A stretch of 64,000 bases of DNA. Origin: Chondrus crispus. Its lineage: Eukaryota; Rhodophyta; Florideophyceae; Gigartinales; Gigartinaceae. The notes beneath the pieces are model-generated. The model was not told the origin of the DNA, did no database searches, and saw only the letters and a program-made list of their open reading frames with translations. Every line of letters starts with the position of its first letter. Position 1 is the stretch's first letter. Made by a program: the position numbers and the translations under genes. Below are positions 48,417 through 58,340 of this stretch, in pieces. The DNA lies in the NCBI RefSeq assembly GCF_000350225.1, contig NW_005178809.1, positions 639,875 through 703,874 of the forward strand. Reading direction: 5' to 3'.

Positions 48417-49733
48417 TCAATCTATGCTCTCTCCACTTACTCCAAACACTACCCTTCCTGCCGCACGAATGAAGGCATTTTCATCTACCAACATACCAGA
48501 AGCTTCCATCTCAAACACATCATCCATTTGTTGATCGCTCCAGTTAGACCAAACAATTTCATACTGGGACGACTCTTTCTTAAGCAAATCTCTGGCATGG
48601 AAAACTATTAATGACTGCTCGCCCTCGCATAAAGAATTGCGAAACAGCTGTCCCCATCGCCTCCGCCTGCGCGCCTTTGCATAATTTAAGAGTTCGATAT
48701 AGGCCTGAAGAAATAGCTCCTCCGTACATACGTTGGAGGGTCCAATCTTCCGATACAGCACGTGGGCAATATCTTGGTGGTTTGTACATCCTTTGCACCC
48801 CGCTTCAAACTCCATCACATTCGCCATGACCTGAAAAGCTCGACTGCATGTGATGAATGGCGTTCCTGAAAGCATGTTCCTATCAGTAGCTTGCTGGAAT
48901 GCTACGCGAGCCCGGTCCTGAATGCAGGCTTTCTGATTTTCAGATTCATGATTCAGGCTTCCGATGGTTTCCTGTTCCATTTTTGTGGACGTCATATTAA
49001 GCTGAGGCTTGTGTTGTGTCATCTGGACTTGGACCAAATCTGGATTGTCAACGTCACGCGAAGTTGAAGGAGGGGATTCATAAATCGTCCTAGTCTGTGC
49101 GTACTCCATTTGGTCTGCAGTCCTTCCTTCCCCAAAAGTATCGCAATCGCTGCCCAAAATAGCGTCAATAAAGTGGACATGCATATGCTCATGTGGATGC
49201 CTCGAGCCGGTTATTGTGGATGCGTGAGATGGGTTCGAGGGCATAGACACACGCATAGGAATCATGTGCTCCCCTTCAGTTCCGGCCATGTTTGATGAGC
49301 AATTCTGCGGGTGAGGCTCCAACTTCGTCAGATCTTCTTCTCCGATACGTTGAGGACATATCGTGGCCTTCGATGTAGATTTTGTAACTGTTGGTGCCAT
49401 CAGTCTCGCGCTGCATTTTGATATCCATGCATGTTCAAGAGTTTGCGATATTTGTTCTGCAATGTTGTCCTTCGCATTCAGATGGCCGATGGGAGAACAG
49501 AGTTTGTTTTGCAATGTATCATCACCCAGAAACACACCCTCAGCATTGTCCCCGGCTGCCCCTGGATCGGCCTTGTAGATGTTCTGCCCTTGGTGAATAC
49601 TACATTCCTCAAATCGGTGTGGCACAGCAGTGCTCTCATGGCGACTGAGCCGAGATATGGGAAGATCATCTTCTGAAGACCCTCTTGTGCCGCGGCGATT
49701 CTCCACTGGTTTTCTGATTCGCGCATCTGACAT
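48417..49733 (-). CDS. Unknown protein, 438 residues
   Basis: ATG at 49733 (MSDARIRKPVENRR); the frame is open a little further upstream without ATG. The N-terminal 270 residues are Ser/Thr/His-rich and probably disordered. The C-terminal 170 look folded and helical: FQVMANVMEFEAGCKGC, IAHVLYRKIGPSNVCTEELF, YIELLNYAKARRRRRWGQLF, WSNWSDQQMDDVFEMEA. A CKGC pair and an RRRRR patch are the only obvious features. I do not recognise a family. It could be an unstudied lineage-specific gene or a transposon-associated regulator. No disruption is visible over 438 codons, which argues for selection or youth. Confidence 0.5.
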   Translation of the reverse strand: MSDARIRKPVENRRGTRGSSEDDLPISRLSRHESTAVPHRFEECSIHQGQNIYKADPGAAGDNAEGVFLGDDTLQNKLCSPIGHLNAKDNIAEQISQTLEHAWISKCSARLMAPTVTKSTSKATICPQRIGEEDLTKLEPHPQNCSSNMAGTEGEHMIPMRVSMPSNPSHASTITGSRHPHEHMHVHFIDAILGSDCDTFGEGRTADQMEYAQTRTIYESPPSTSRDVDNPDLVQVQMTQHKPQLNMTSTKMEQETIGSLNHESENQKACIQDRARVAFQQATDRNMLSGTPFITCSRAFQVMANVMEFEAGCKGCTNHQDIAHVLYRKIGPSNVCTEELFLQAYIELLNYAKARRRRRWGQLFRNSLCEGEQSLIVFHARDLLKKESSQYEIVWSNWSDQQMDDVFEMEASGMLVDENAFIRAAGRVVFGVSGESID

Positions 49734-52100
49734 TCCGAGGAGCAATGAGAAAAGGAGGCAGAGGCAGACCAAGGTCTCTTTGCAGGGTCGTAAACGAAAG
49801 CTCCGCAGACTTCTCCTGGTGATTTGTAAGGGTAGGATGATGAGGGAGCAAGTGTGAAGCGTCAGCGAATGTAGTCAAGCCGGGGAAATCTGGTTCATAT
49901 AGGCGCTGGGCAGTCGATGACGACTGGTAAGAGACAAACTAAATTGGGAAAGATTGTTGCGTTGAGCTTGAACAACTCCTGTCATACCCTGGTGATCTGA
50001 ACTGTACTGTATTGAGGGGACCTTTTTCTGTTGTCACTTTTAGGGGAGCAACGTGTACACGTGTTAGCAACTTAATTGGTGGTTTCTGTTGAAACGACGA
50101 ATACTGTAGAGAGTAGGGATGCAGGGACTGGACAAACACAACCATGCATTTTCCGATTTATCTTTAACTATTCAAGCCGATCATTGAGCAACACTCCCAA
50201 AACCGATGCCCCGTTTTCTTAAATGATCTTGACCCCGTTTGCTCCCCTCTATCAATTGCCGCATGTCCTCGATCCTTCGCGCCCTTCTCGGATCCTTCGG
50301 CCGCGCTTGGCGTTTTCCCCTCCCATCATGCCACTCCCACAACCCTGTACATCTGCCAGCCGCTACTCCGCCACACGGTGCTGCTGCGCTCTACTATGAG
50401 TTTCTTCATTCTAGTCTGCGAAAATGTCGTGGGTAGCACGTGCAATGGTGGTTGAATTCCGCTGCAGAGCGGAAACGGAAAATGAGATCAAGTCATGAAA
50501 AATCGCACTTCAAGAGAAAATAGGACTTCCAGATCCGAGCCGCGTCTACGGGTTGAGTAGAGGCTTTGATATCTGGAAAGATATGGGTGTTAGCGTTCTT
50601 TGGGTTCGCGGGCGAAGAAAAGTGTCCCGTGTTCCCCTACGGATTCGCATGGAAACCTCGGAGAGCGATAGAATGAAAGCGATAGGCCGTTATATATGTG
50701 CGGAAGAGGACTCCAATGAACGTTTTCCTGACTGTCAACTGCAATCGGGGAACGAAGCAGTGATGCAAGCGGAGGCGATGGTTTGTGAGACAGGCCGGTT
50801 TGAAGGAATACAGTAAGACACAGGATGTGAGAAGGGCTCATTCAAACGAAGGCGAAGTTCTGGTTTCAGAGCATCGTACCGGCAACAGATAAGGTTGCAG
50901 CTGTCGGAAAAATTATTGTTGGTGGGCAAATTAGCGGCAGGAGAGGGAGAGCACAGGCCAAGCACGACGCGGGCTACAAATGGTATGCACAGCCCGGTGT
51001 AGGGTCGGGTGCGTTGGTCGGAGGACAAGCCACAGGGGGGCGGGGATCCAGGTCGAATACTGTGTCTGGAAGATAACTTTTGGTAGTTCAAGTACTCAGC
51101 TGCTACAAATTCAAGTCGCAGAGATGCGTCCGCGAAAACGGGACAGGCCTCCTGTCGGTGAGATATGTCGAGATAGAAGTGACACGTGTGGCCGTGAGAT
51201 ACAGCGCGAAAGGCTTTTCTATCAGGAGGTCTTGTGAGGGTGCAAATTAGCAGCAAGGTGGGGTAGATTACTGTGCGAAGGAGGAAGGAAACGGCAGCGC
51301 AACAAGTAGACGGAAGCTCAAATTTATGTTAAAATTGAAGAAAAAAGTTGGTCTCTGTGGCCACTACACCCGATCACAGCTATTTAACATTGGTCGTATA
51401 TTTAACCTGGATTCCTTTACAAAGTGGACAAGGTTAATTCTGGTAATCGCCCTAAGAGAAAGAGATCCAGTTTTGGATCACAGAGCCGCATTGGGACGGT
51501 CCAGTGCGCATCGCATTCCGCATCGCTTATGTCCCTCAACTTGAACGGATTGTGGGAAGAAAAGCAGCTCTTTTCGGAGCTGCAGAGTATCATAGCTAAG
51601 CATCGTAATCATTTTGATGGTGAACCGTTAGAAAATAGCGAGAAGGTGGGTATGATATAAAATTCAGCATTGATCTTGCACCCACCGTAAATTGGGGGCT
51701 TTTGAATAACCTGATCCATGTTATTTTCAATTCCAATTAACCTGGATTCAAAATTAATCTGGACTAAATTTCTTCTTGTAGCAGAGCGAAAAGTGGCGGT
51801 CAGATTTAACATGGACTATGTTAATTACTGTGATAGGTGTATTCTTCTCATACGTGTAGACTTGTGCACGTCTGAACCTGTGCACGTGTACCAATCGCCT
51901 CTCAATATTGAGATTCGCTCCCTGCCTGGAGCCGGGCTGTGTGCTCCAAGATCGATGCCTCCGTTTACTGATGCCTATCGTCTCTCTGCCTTATCCCTGT
52001 GCTCCTAAATAGATGATTTACTTTCTACTTTCGGAAATAGAACAAATTTTTAATGAAGTAGAATCAATCATCTATTTTCGACGACAAGTGAACATTTGAG
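49734..52100. other. Intergenic region, no gene recognised
   Basis: Only short frames. TTAACCTGGATTC-like sequences occur at about 51401 and 51738 with AATTCTGG/AATCTGGAC nearby, perhaps ends of a small decayed element. Confidence 0.4.
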
Positions 52101-52178
52101 GAGAACGTTCTCTAACGTCTCCAGAACAATTCTCTCCACGCGTAGGAGACGTCCCTTCCATGGAGAGAACGTTCTCCA
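52101..52178. promoter_or_regulatory. Inverted repeat with three GAAnnTTC-type palindromes
   Basis: GAGAACGTTCTC occurs at 52102-52113 and 52166-52177, with AGAACAATTCT between them (52124-52134). The two arms (GGAGAACGTTCTCT ... ACGTCTCC and its complement) make one larger inverted repeat. The core GAAnnTTC is the heat-shock-element type. It lies 60-140 bases before an ATG (52241). Confidence 0.5.
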
Positions 52179-52240
52179 CTTCACCCCAATTCCCCCAGTT
52201 TTCCCCTATCCCCACGATCGCCTTCTACTTCCCGTGCCCT

Positions 52241-55089
52241 TATGTCCTCCGCTGAACGATTGCCGCCGTCAGTAACGGCTGACGACAGTTTGGGTGCTGC
52301 TGCGCTTGGGCCAGGAAAATGCTATGACGAGGACAACTGTCAACAAGAGGCCGATCTACGCATCCCTGCAAGCCCGCCCCTGAGCCTGCACGCCATCTCA
52401 TGAATTCCCCCGAATTCGTATCGATATCTGGAGACTGAGCCGAGGCGTCAGCATGCATCGCCACCATCGCGTCCCCTCCTGTCGATTGAAGATGCTCTTC
52501 TCAAAATCCCCTCAGGAGAGTTAGAGCCTGGTCTTAGATGACCTCCCCTTGCAGTACGCATATGACAACCTTGTTAATGACGATTCCTTACCATCTGATG
52601 ATCGCCCGTTCTCGCAAGAGGTGGCTTTTCAGCCGACGTCGTCCGTTTCTGGGGATGAATCGGTCGATAATGCATCGCTTTCAGATATAGATGAAGAGTA
52701 AATTGCTGCAATTTGCCAAGGGAAGAGGGCTCGAACGCATCAATGGAGTTCAAACTATTACTATGGTCGTCGTCGTGTGGTGCAGGACTTTTATTTATCT
52801 TTATTTCAAGATAATATTTGGTACTTGTGTAGAAAGTGGGTTCATGAATGGCGAGGAAAATGACGCCATTGTCGAGCACAACTTAGCGCCACCTGATAAC
52901 CCGCACTTGGAGGATGGGCATGCCAGAATGTCTGACGGAGGCCTTTCTTCGTTGACTTATGCTCCAGCATTTACGCCAGTTACTTTATCTCTCGACACAG
53001 TTGATCGAGAATTGTACTCTCGCTATGTGCGAGAAACTAACACTATCTTAGATAATGTGTTGCAGTAGCGCTCTGGTGTTGCAAAAAGGCAGTCCTCAAA
53101 AGAAAGACTGAGCCGAATTGAGGCTTTCAACGCCTTTTTACCACTCTCTTTGTTGGAGAAACTTTGTGTATACATTAACCCAGTACTGTTGTCGAGGATG
53201 CGGTTGCCCTGTTCAACGACTGAGTTGAAAGGCATCATTGTTCTTCACGTACTTGCTGCATCCTATGGTGCATTTGTGTCTACAATAACTGCCCCGGAGA
53301 ACGACCCATTCTACTTTCAAATGCGAATCTCGGGCAAAAGATATAATGAGGTATGGAGCGCTCTATCCGGGACGAAAAAATGAGGGAAGCGTGTGAGCAG
53401 ACCGCATGTGGTTGGTTCAACAAACTGATCGCCGGCAATGCTCTGATCGCTGAAATAGAAGGCGAGCTGGCTGCCATTAACCGAAGGCTTATGAATGTGG
53501 AAGGTGTCACTATCTACTCCGTTGATGACGATCACAACAGATTGAGCTCTCGAACAGTTGTACAATTGACAAGCCTCTCTCATGTCAACAACCCCATCAA
53601 GGCCCTCGGACCTGTCAACAATGCTGCCTGTTCCGCATTAACTCATGCTTTTATTGCGTCACACCACTCACGTCCGCACGAAAAAGTGATACATATTTGG
53701 CACAGATTGGTCCAATTACTTCAGCGTGTATCTACAGTTCGGGCTTTGAGGCCCATGGTGGATTCCTTGTTTACTGCGAACAGGGCATATTATGAGGTTA
53801 AGTCAATTCAATTTCTGAATGAGACGATAGGGGCTAGCAGCATTGGAACGGATAAGCGTTCTTTAGGTTATCCATTTGTTTTTGGGGAAGGTTCCATCAG
53901 AAAGAACCATAATGGAATGGTTGAGGCATAGAAGGGTTGCAGGGCGATATACAGTGCACAAAGAACCCCTCGTGGGGGCAAACGTCGTAGTATAGAGGCT
54001 TCTGTCTATAGAGAAAGCTACTCAGGTCGTATTGCTGCAGTGTAAAGCAAGGACGCTGTCAGATTCGGAGCACACCAATACTGCCTCATTCCAAAGAATA
54101 GCTTCAGGCACAGATTTGATAGTGCAGCGGTCGAAAAGGTTCAGCTTATCTTCGACAACAGAGTCGCTCGGCCAGAAAGCGAGGTTGGTAGGTACTTTTT
54201 GCGTAATCCGTCGACACAGGAAAAGGCACTATCCAATATTGCAGTACTTAAAGTTGTGCAACTACTTGGGAGGGTATGCCAATACACAGTATTTCAGGCG
54301 GAAGACCCAGGGTGGTTCTTGTTCAGGGCATTTACATTTACGTCCAGGACGGCAAGCAGCTTTATTGGTGCTATTGCCCGGAACTACACTGCGGATATAT
54401 CTGGTTTATCTTACCTACTGTGTGGCGCCGCACTACGGGCTGGAACGCAACCTTTCACAAATGAAATCAAAAGGCTGGAGGAAGAGTTGATGATAAAGTG
54501 GAAGGGCATGGCGGCAACGATTGGAATTGCCAATCAGGATACACATGTCGAGATCACGGTCTCCATCGTTGAACGATTCATGTCAGCCACCAACTCTAGT
54601 TTAGCGCAAATGCGCAAAGAGAAGATACTTTCTTTATTGAACCCTGTAGGCAGGCTGGAGCGAGTGCCTTTACGCAAGAACGAACTAATATCTAGATGTA
54701 TCAAACATCAGAACTGCGTTCATCGAGGCGAGTCAGTTTTGCCCGTTCAGAATTTAGCATATGAGAATGAGATGACACGGTACAATAACATGGCCGTCAA
54801 GCTGAAAAGGAGCTTTTTAAAGCCTCTTTAGATTCTTGGGCAATGAAGCCCCTGGTTGCGACTGCAGGGATGAAAGAAGGTACCCTGAATGGGATTCAGG
54901 TACTGAAGGCCTTACTACAAAATTTCCACGCAAACCAAGCATCAAACATCACTACCGACCTGTCGACAAATTACTTTGAGAGGGATTTAATTCTGGACAC
55001 TTTCCAGAAATGCAAAAATCAACGTTTTTACCAATCACACCAAGATTTTTTTGCCATTCCTGAGCTCGTCAACAGACGGAAAATGGGAG
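52241..55089 (+). pseudogene. Decayed YqaJ-linked transposon protein, 5' part
   Basis: Coding text continues over several frames with stops. Pieces: SDDRPFSQEVAFQP and SGDESVDNASLSDIDEE (about 52580-52700), CSTTELKGIIVLHVLA (about 53210), VTIYSVDDDHNRL (about 53510), then SIGTDKRSLGYPFVFGEG (about 53840), which resembles DDE transposase text. After two stops (53929, about 54044) the same frame reads DPGWFLFRAFTFTSRTAS (about 54305), a start typical of the YqaJ exonuclease domain, and WAMKPLVATAGMKEGTLN (about 54840). It combines a transposase-like region with a nuclease-like region. At least three frame changes and three stops make it a pseudogene. The exact family is not certain. Confidence 0.5.
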
Positions 55090-55567
55090 AAGGGGTCAAT
55101 TCTGGACAGGGAGTTGAACACTCTTATCGATAGTGAGACAAACCGACGAGGCCTGAGGCTGCCACTTCCGTTCTCTCATCTTCAACACACCCTTGCCCAC
55201 CGATATTGCCACTTCTTCGGACTTGGCGCCATGACACAATTGGAAAATCATCCAGAACGTCTCCCTTTAAGTCAATCAGCCTTGCGCGAAAACACCGTCC
55301 TCACCTGGAGAACGGTTTTCTTTGTTCCCTTCAAATGTTTTCCCTGTGATAGGTATCTGAGTGCTCTGTTCAATGGCGTTTTCAGAATTAAAGACACTCT
55401 CAAGTCTTCGCTTTGGGGTCCCTTTTTCTGACCTTGCTTGAAAACGCTGTGCTCCGGCCATGGGTGCATTGACTTTACGACCACGTTGTGAAGTCTTTGC
55501 AAGCTTGGGTGGAGAGACCTGCGTATCAAGCAAACTTTCAACATTAAACTCATCTTTCAACAGTACA

Positions 55568-55628
55568 TGTATCTCTGCTAGTGTATTACTGGCCCTGGCT
55601 CGGCCAGTAATACACTAGCAGAGATACA
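55568..55628. repeat. 27-bp perfect fold-back inside the pogo-like element
   Basis: 55568-55594 and 55602-55628 are exact reverse complements (TGTATCTCTGCTAGTG at the outer end) with a 7-nt loop CTGGCTC. Lies between the transposase stop and the short ORF. Confidence 0.92.
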
Positions 55629-55725
55629 CCGTTTGATAATTGTCGAATTCTGTCTAGCAAGGCGCGCGATTCATTTCTAACCTCTCCCAAATGAGAATCA
55701 CGAACTGCCCGACTACTTCGTGTGT

Positions 55726-57078
55726 TCACACTACTGCACAAAGGTCCTTTGAGGTTATCACTGGCCTGACCAAGCGCAATTCGGTCAAGAAACCTAAAAT
55801 CCATTGGCCATAATCCAGACTCATAAATGCCTTCCTGGCAACCTCTGGAGTCAACGCGCGATAACCCGCCACAGCGAGCTTTATCTTAAAAGCAGGGTTT
55901 GCCCAAGTCATGTGGCTGATCATCAGGAGCTTATCCCGTGTAGACCTAACCGTTTTTTGAAACATTCTATTCACAGACTGGTCGCACGGCTGCAACAGAT
56001 GGGTTGTATTAGCAGGCAACTTGACCACCAAAATTCGAAGCTTCTCGCATTCTTCGAGCCATACATCGCCCAGTCTAGAACTGTATCCGTGTAATAGGAG
56101 AAGGATATGCTGATGGAGTGGTACTGTTTTTCGCGCATGTCGATTGATATGATGAATAACTTTGACAATTACGGCTGTGTCGATTGAGACGTGTGGTGTA
56201 ACAACAAGCTCTGCGTCATGAGGAAACCATTTTTCGTTGCACAACCAGTGTACTACACCATTCGAATTAATGAAGTCCTCCCTATCGAGAGGCATACGCC
56301 ATGATTTCATCACTTCCTTACCAGAGGCTATCAAAAAAAGGGGCGCTATGTTGCCACTTGCTGCGACATCAAGTCCTGCTGTCAAGTGCTTACCGGGATC
56401 CCTAATGCCCAAGCGAGCACCGCCCTGCTTGCTTCTAAACGAGGTGAAGCATTTGACTTTACGACCGTACTCACCGCATACAGCGGATTCATCCCAGTTC
56501 CATATTTTGTGAGGGTCTCTGAGGACCTCTGGGAACTCTTTCTGAAGTTTCAAAATAACTTCCTTCAGACTGCCCATATGTGTTGGATTCTCTGCCGCTA
56601 TCCTTGCCATGGAAACGTTCTGGGATGCCCTATAGGCCAATTCTCTATGTCGTGCTCTGAATGAGCGTATGGCGTCGGAGGATGGGACGCGGTTGGAGAA
56701 TGCATTTTCTCTTTCTGCCGTTATCTTGCCCTGAATGCTCTTCATTTGAGAACAGTTAACGGCAAAACCTTTCTCAGCTGCGTTGAGAGTCATTTGAACG
56801 ACAAGACTCTGCTCAGCACTTGTGAGAACCGTGCGACGGCCTGCAAGGTGTTTTTCCGGATCGAGCAGTTTTGCGAGCTGTTGCGTGTCCCCATCTATGA
56901 TAACCTTTCGAATATTATACACTGTCGTGCGAGTGACACCACCTCGGGTGGACACTTCCCTTGGAGAGATGCCGCTCTGCAGGAGCTGTAATGCTTTTTC
57001 CCGTCTGATACGCTCATCTTTTCTTTTAGCAATCTCTTTGTTATGTGCGATAGTTTGAGCGCGCGTGGAGCTCGGCAT
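55726..57078 (-). CDS. Pogo/jerky-type DDE transposase, catalytic Asp lost
   Basis: 450 codons from ATG (57078). N terminus (about 1-70) is a basic helix-turn-helix region (KALQLLQSGISPREVSTRGGV, TTVYNIRKVI), followed by a CENP-B-type second DNA-binding segment. The DDE_1 core has IWNWDES (first Asp, about 196), then LLLLHGYSSRLG where LLLDGHSSH is expected, so the second Asp is His, and LPANTTHLLQPCDQSVN (third Asp, about 365). The loss of one of three metal-binding Asp should make it inactive although the ORF is open. Pogo-type enzymes normally cut and paste elements at TA. Confidence 0.85.
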   Translation of the reverse strand: MPSSTRAQTIAHNKEIAKRKDERIRREKALQLLQSGISPREVSTRGGVTRTTVYNIRKVIIDGDTQQLAKLLDPEKHLAGRRTVLTSAEQSLVVQMTLNAAEKGFAVNCSQMKSIQGKITAERENAFSNRVPSSDAIRSFRARHRELAYRASQNVSMARIAAENPTHMGSLKEVILKLQKEFPEVLRDPHKIWNWDESAVCGEYGRKVKCFTSFRSKQGGARLGIRDPGKHLTAGLDVAASGNIAPLFLIASGKEVMKSWRMPLDREDFINSNGVVHWLCNEKWFPHDAELVVTPHVSIDTAVIVKVIHHINRHARKTVPLHQHILLLLHGYSSRLGDVWLEECEKLRILVVKLPANTTHLLQPCDQSVNRMFQKTVRSTRDKLLMISHMTWANPAFKIKLAVAGYRALTPEVARKAFMSLDYGQWILGFLTELRLVRPVITSKDLCAVV

Positions 57079-57234
57079 GTTCGCACCACTGATCAAGAGC
57101 ACTGTCTACGAAAGCATGAGGGAGTTGGGAGAGAGGCGGTAGGCATTGAAGGATGGGGCAAGGGTGTGTGAGAGAGATAAAGAGGTTCGAAGGCGGGGTA
57201 CTCAACAATATATATTGTCCAGAATTGACCCCTT

Positions 57235-57466
57235 TTCAGAATTAGACCAGTGAGAACGGTACAGTATGCCAGGAGTGTAGGCCTAATAGGCTCATCAAGC
57301 TCGGACATGACGGCCGATAGTCCAGATGGGATTCTGGGCTATTCGGACAGTTCCGAAGCATACGTGGCCTCAATTGAGGTTAAGAGTATGACCACTCCAA
57401 ACACGATTTGGAATGCTAAATATATCAGAGAAAGGTTTGCCTCTTACTATTATTATTATTATTAAT
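57235..57466 (+). pseudogene. YqaJ-linked transposon protein, 3' part
   Basis: The frame from about 57250 reads TADSPDGILGYSDSS and ASIEVKSMTTPNTI. SPDGI and (L)EIKT/VKS are catalytic-type motifs of YqaJ-like nucleases and would follow the WAMKPLVATAGMKEG segment on the other side of the pogo insertion. The frame dissolves into a TAT/TTA microsatellite (57446-57466). Confidence 0.5.
57446..57466 (+). repeat. TAT/TTA microsatellite
   Basis: TACTATTATTATTATTATTA at the end of the nuclease-like frame; it encodes the Tyr run and the stop. Confidence 0.85.
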
Positions 57467-57638
57467 TTTCCCTATATTAAAATATATTGGCAGGAACGAA
57501 GGCATAGATAAGGACTTTCATGACTTGTGCCCACGACGGCCTATCGGTTCCAATGTATTCATCACGCTGCTACCCTCGCCGTATCCAAAGTACTATTCAT
57601 AGTGGCGAAGGGTAGCAGCGGGGGATTGGGTGCGGTGA

Positions 57639-58340
57639 TTGTAGCATAAACACCCCCAGACGACTGAGGTGTATGCGCAGTCCGACGTAGACCCCGTTGG
57701 AACGGGAAGACGGGTGAAGCACCAGCTAACGAGGCAAGAAAGCGGGCCCTGGTAGCGGTGTGGTAGAGAGGGACGGTCGGGGACGAGCGTACGCGCGGGC
57801 CGATCTACGCCTCGACGCCCCGTAGCAGCGCTGGGTAACGTACCAGCGCTGACGGGCGGAGGCGGATCTAGGCTCGCTCGCGCACGCGTGTGTCCCCTAC
57901 CCGCTTCCTTCCTCCTAACGCGCCCGAAGGCGAAGGCTCGTTGTTGGAATAAGCTGGGTGCACTGACCTTGGCGGTCGGTTGAGGACCAGTCCATGCTTG
58001 TCCCCCTCCGCCGCCGTCGGTCCGCTCCATATTTAATATACAAAACAATCTATCATAACACTACAGTACCGAGGTACTGTAGTGGGCCACTGTAGTGCAG
58101 GTCGGTCTGCACTGTAATACTGTCAGCTATGTCGAGGCTGACAGTACACGTATTACCCGTGGTGCGTCCGCACTTCGTTCCCGAGCTATACACGTGTGCA
58201 CGCGTATGCGCGTGTCCCTTGTCCCCGTGGTGTACACGTGGACACGCGCGGTTGTACTGTAGAGCGTCGAGCTGTACAGTATGGGATCCCGTTGTTGATC
58301 TAATCTATCTAAAAAAGCCCCCAAGGGGGGTTATACTACA
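57639..58340 (-). repeat. C-family LTR, diverged
   Basis: Ends TGTAGCATAAAC and GTTATACTACA on the plus strand, inverse of the element C LTR. Shares the GGCGGCGGAGGGGGACAAGC-type core, TATA context and CTACAGTA/CACGTG motifs, but is clearly diverged and 36 bp longer. Confidence 0.85.

Larger units (their letters stand above)
55090..57234 (-). mobile_element. Pogo/Tigger-like DNA transposon inserted in the YqaJ-linked element
   Basis: 19-bp terminal inverted repeats, AAGGGGTCAATTCTGGACA at 55090-55108 and its complement at 57216-57234. It carries one large transposase ORF on the minus strand, a short second ORF (55276-55560) and an internal fold-back. Flanking nuclease-like coding resumes on the right (57235-57466). 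No TA duplication is apparent at the ends. Confidence 0.8.

Noticed and set aside
57571..57616. Inverted repeat CTGCTACCCT...AGGGTAGCAG as transposon ends
   Set aside because: Only about 14 bp, one arm lacks a base, and it encloses too little DNA to be an element.
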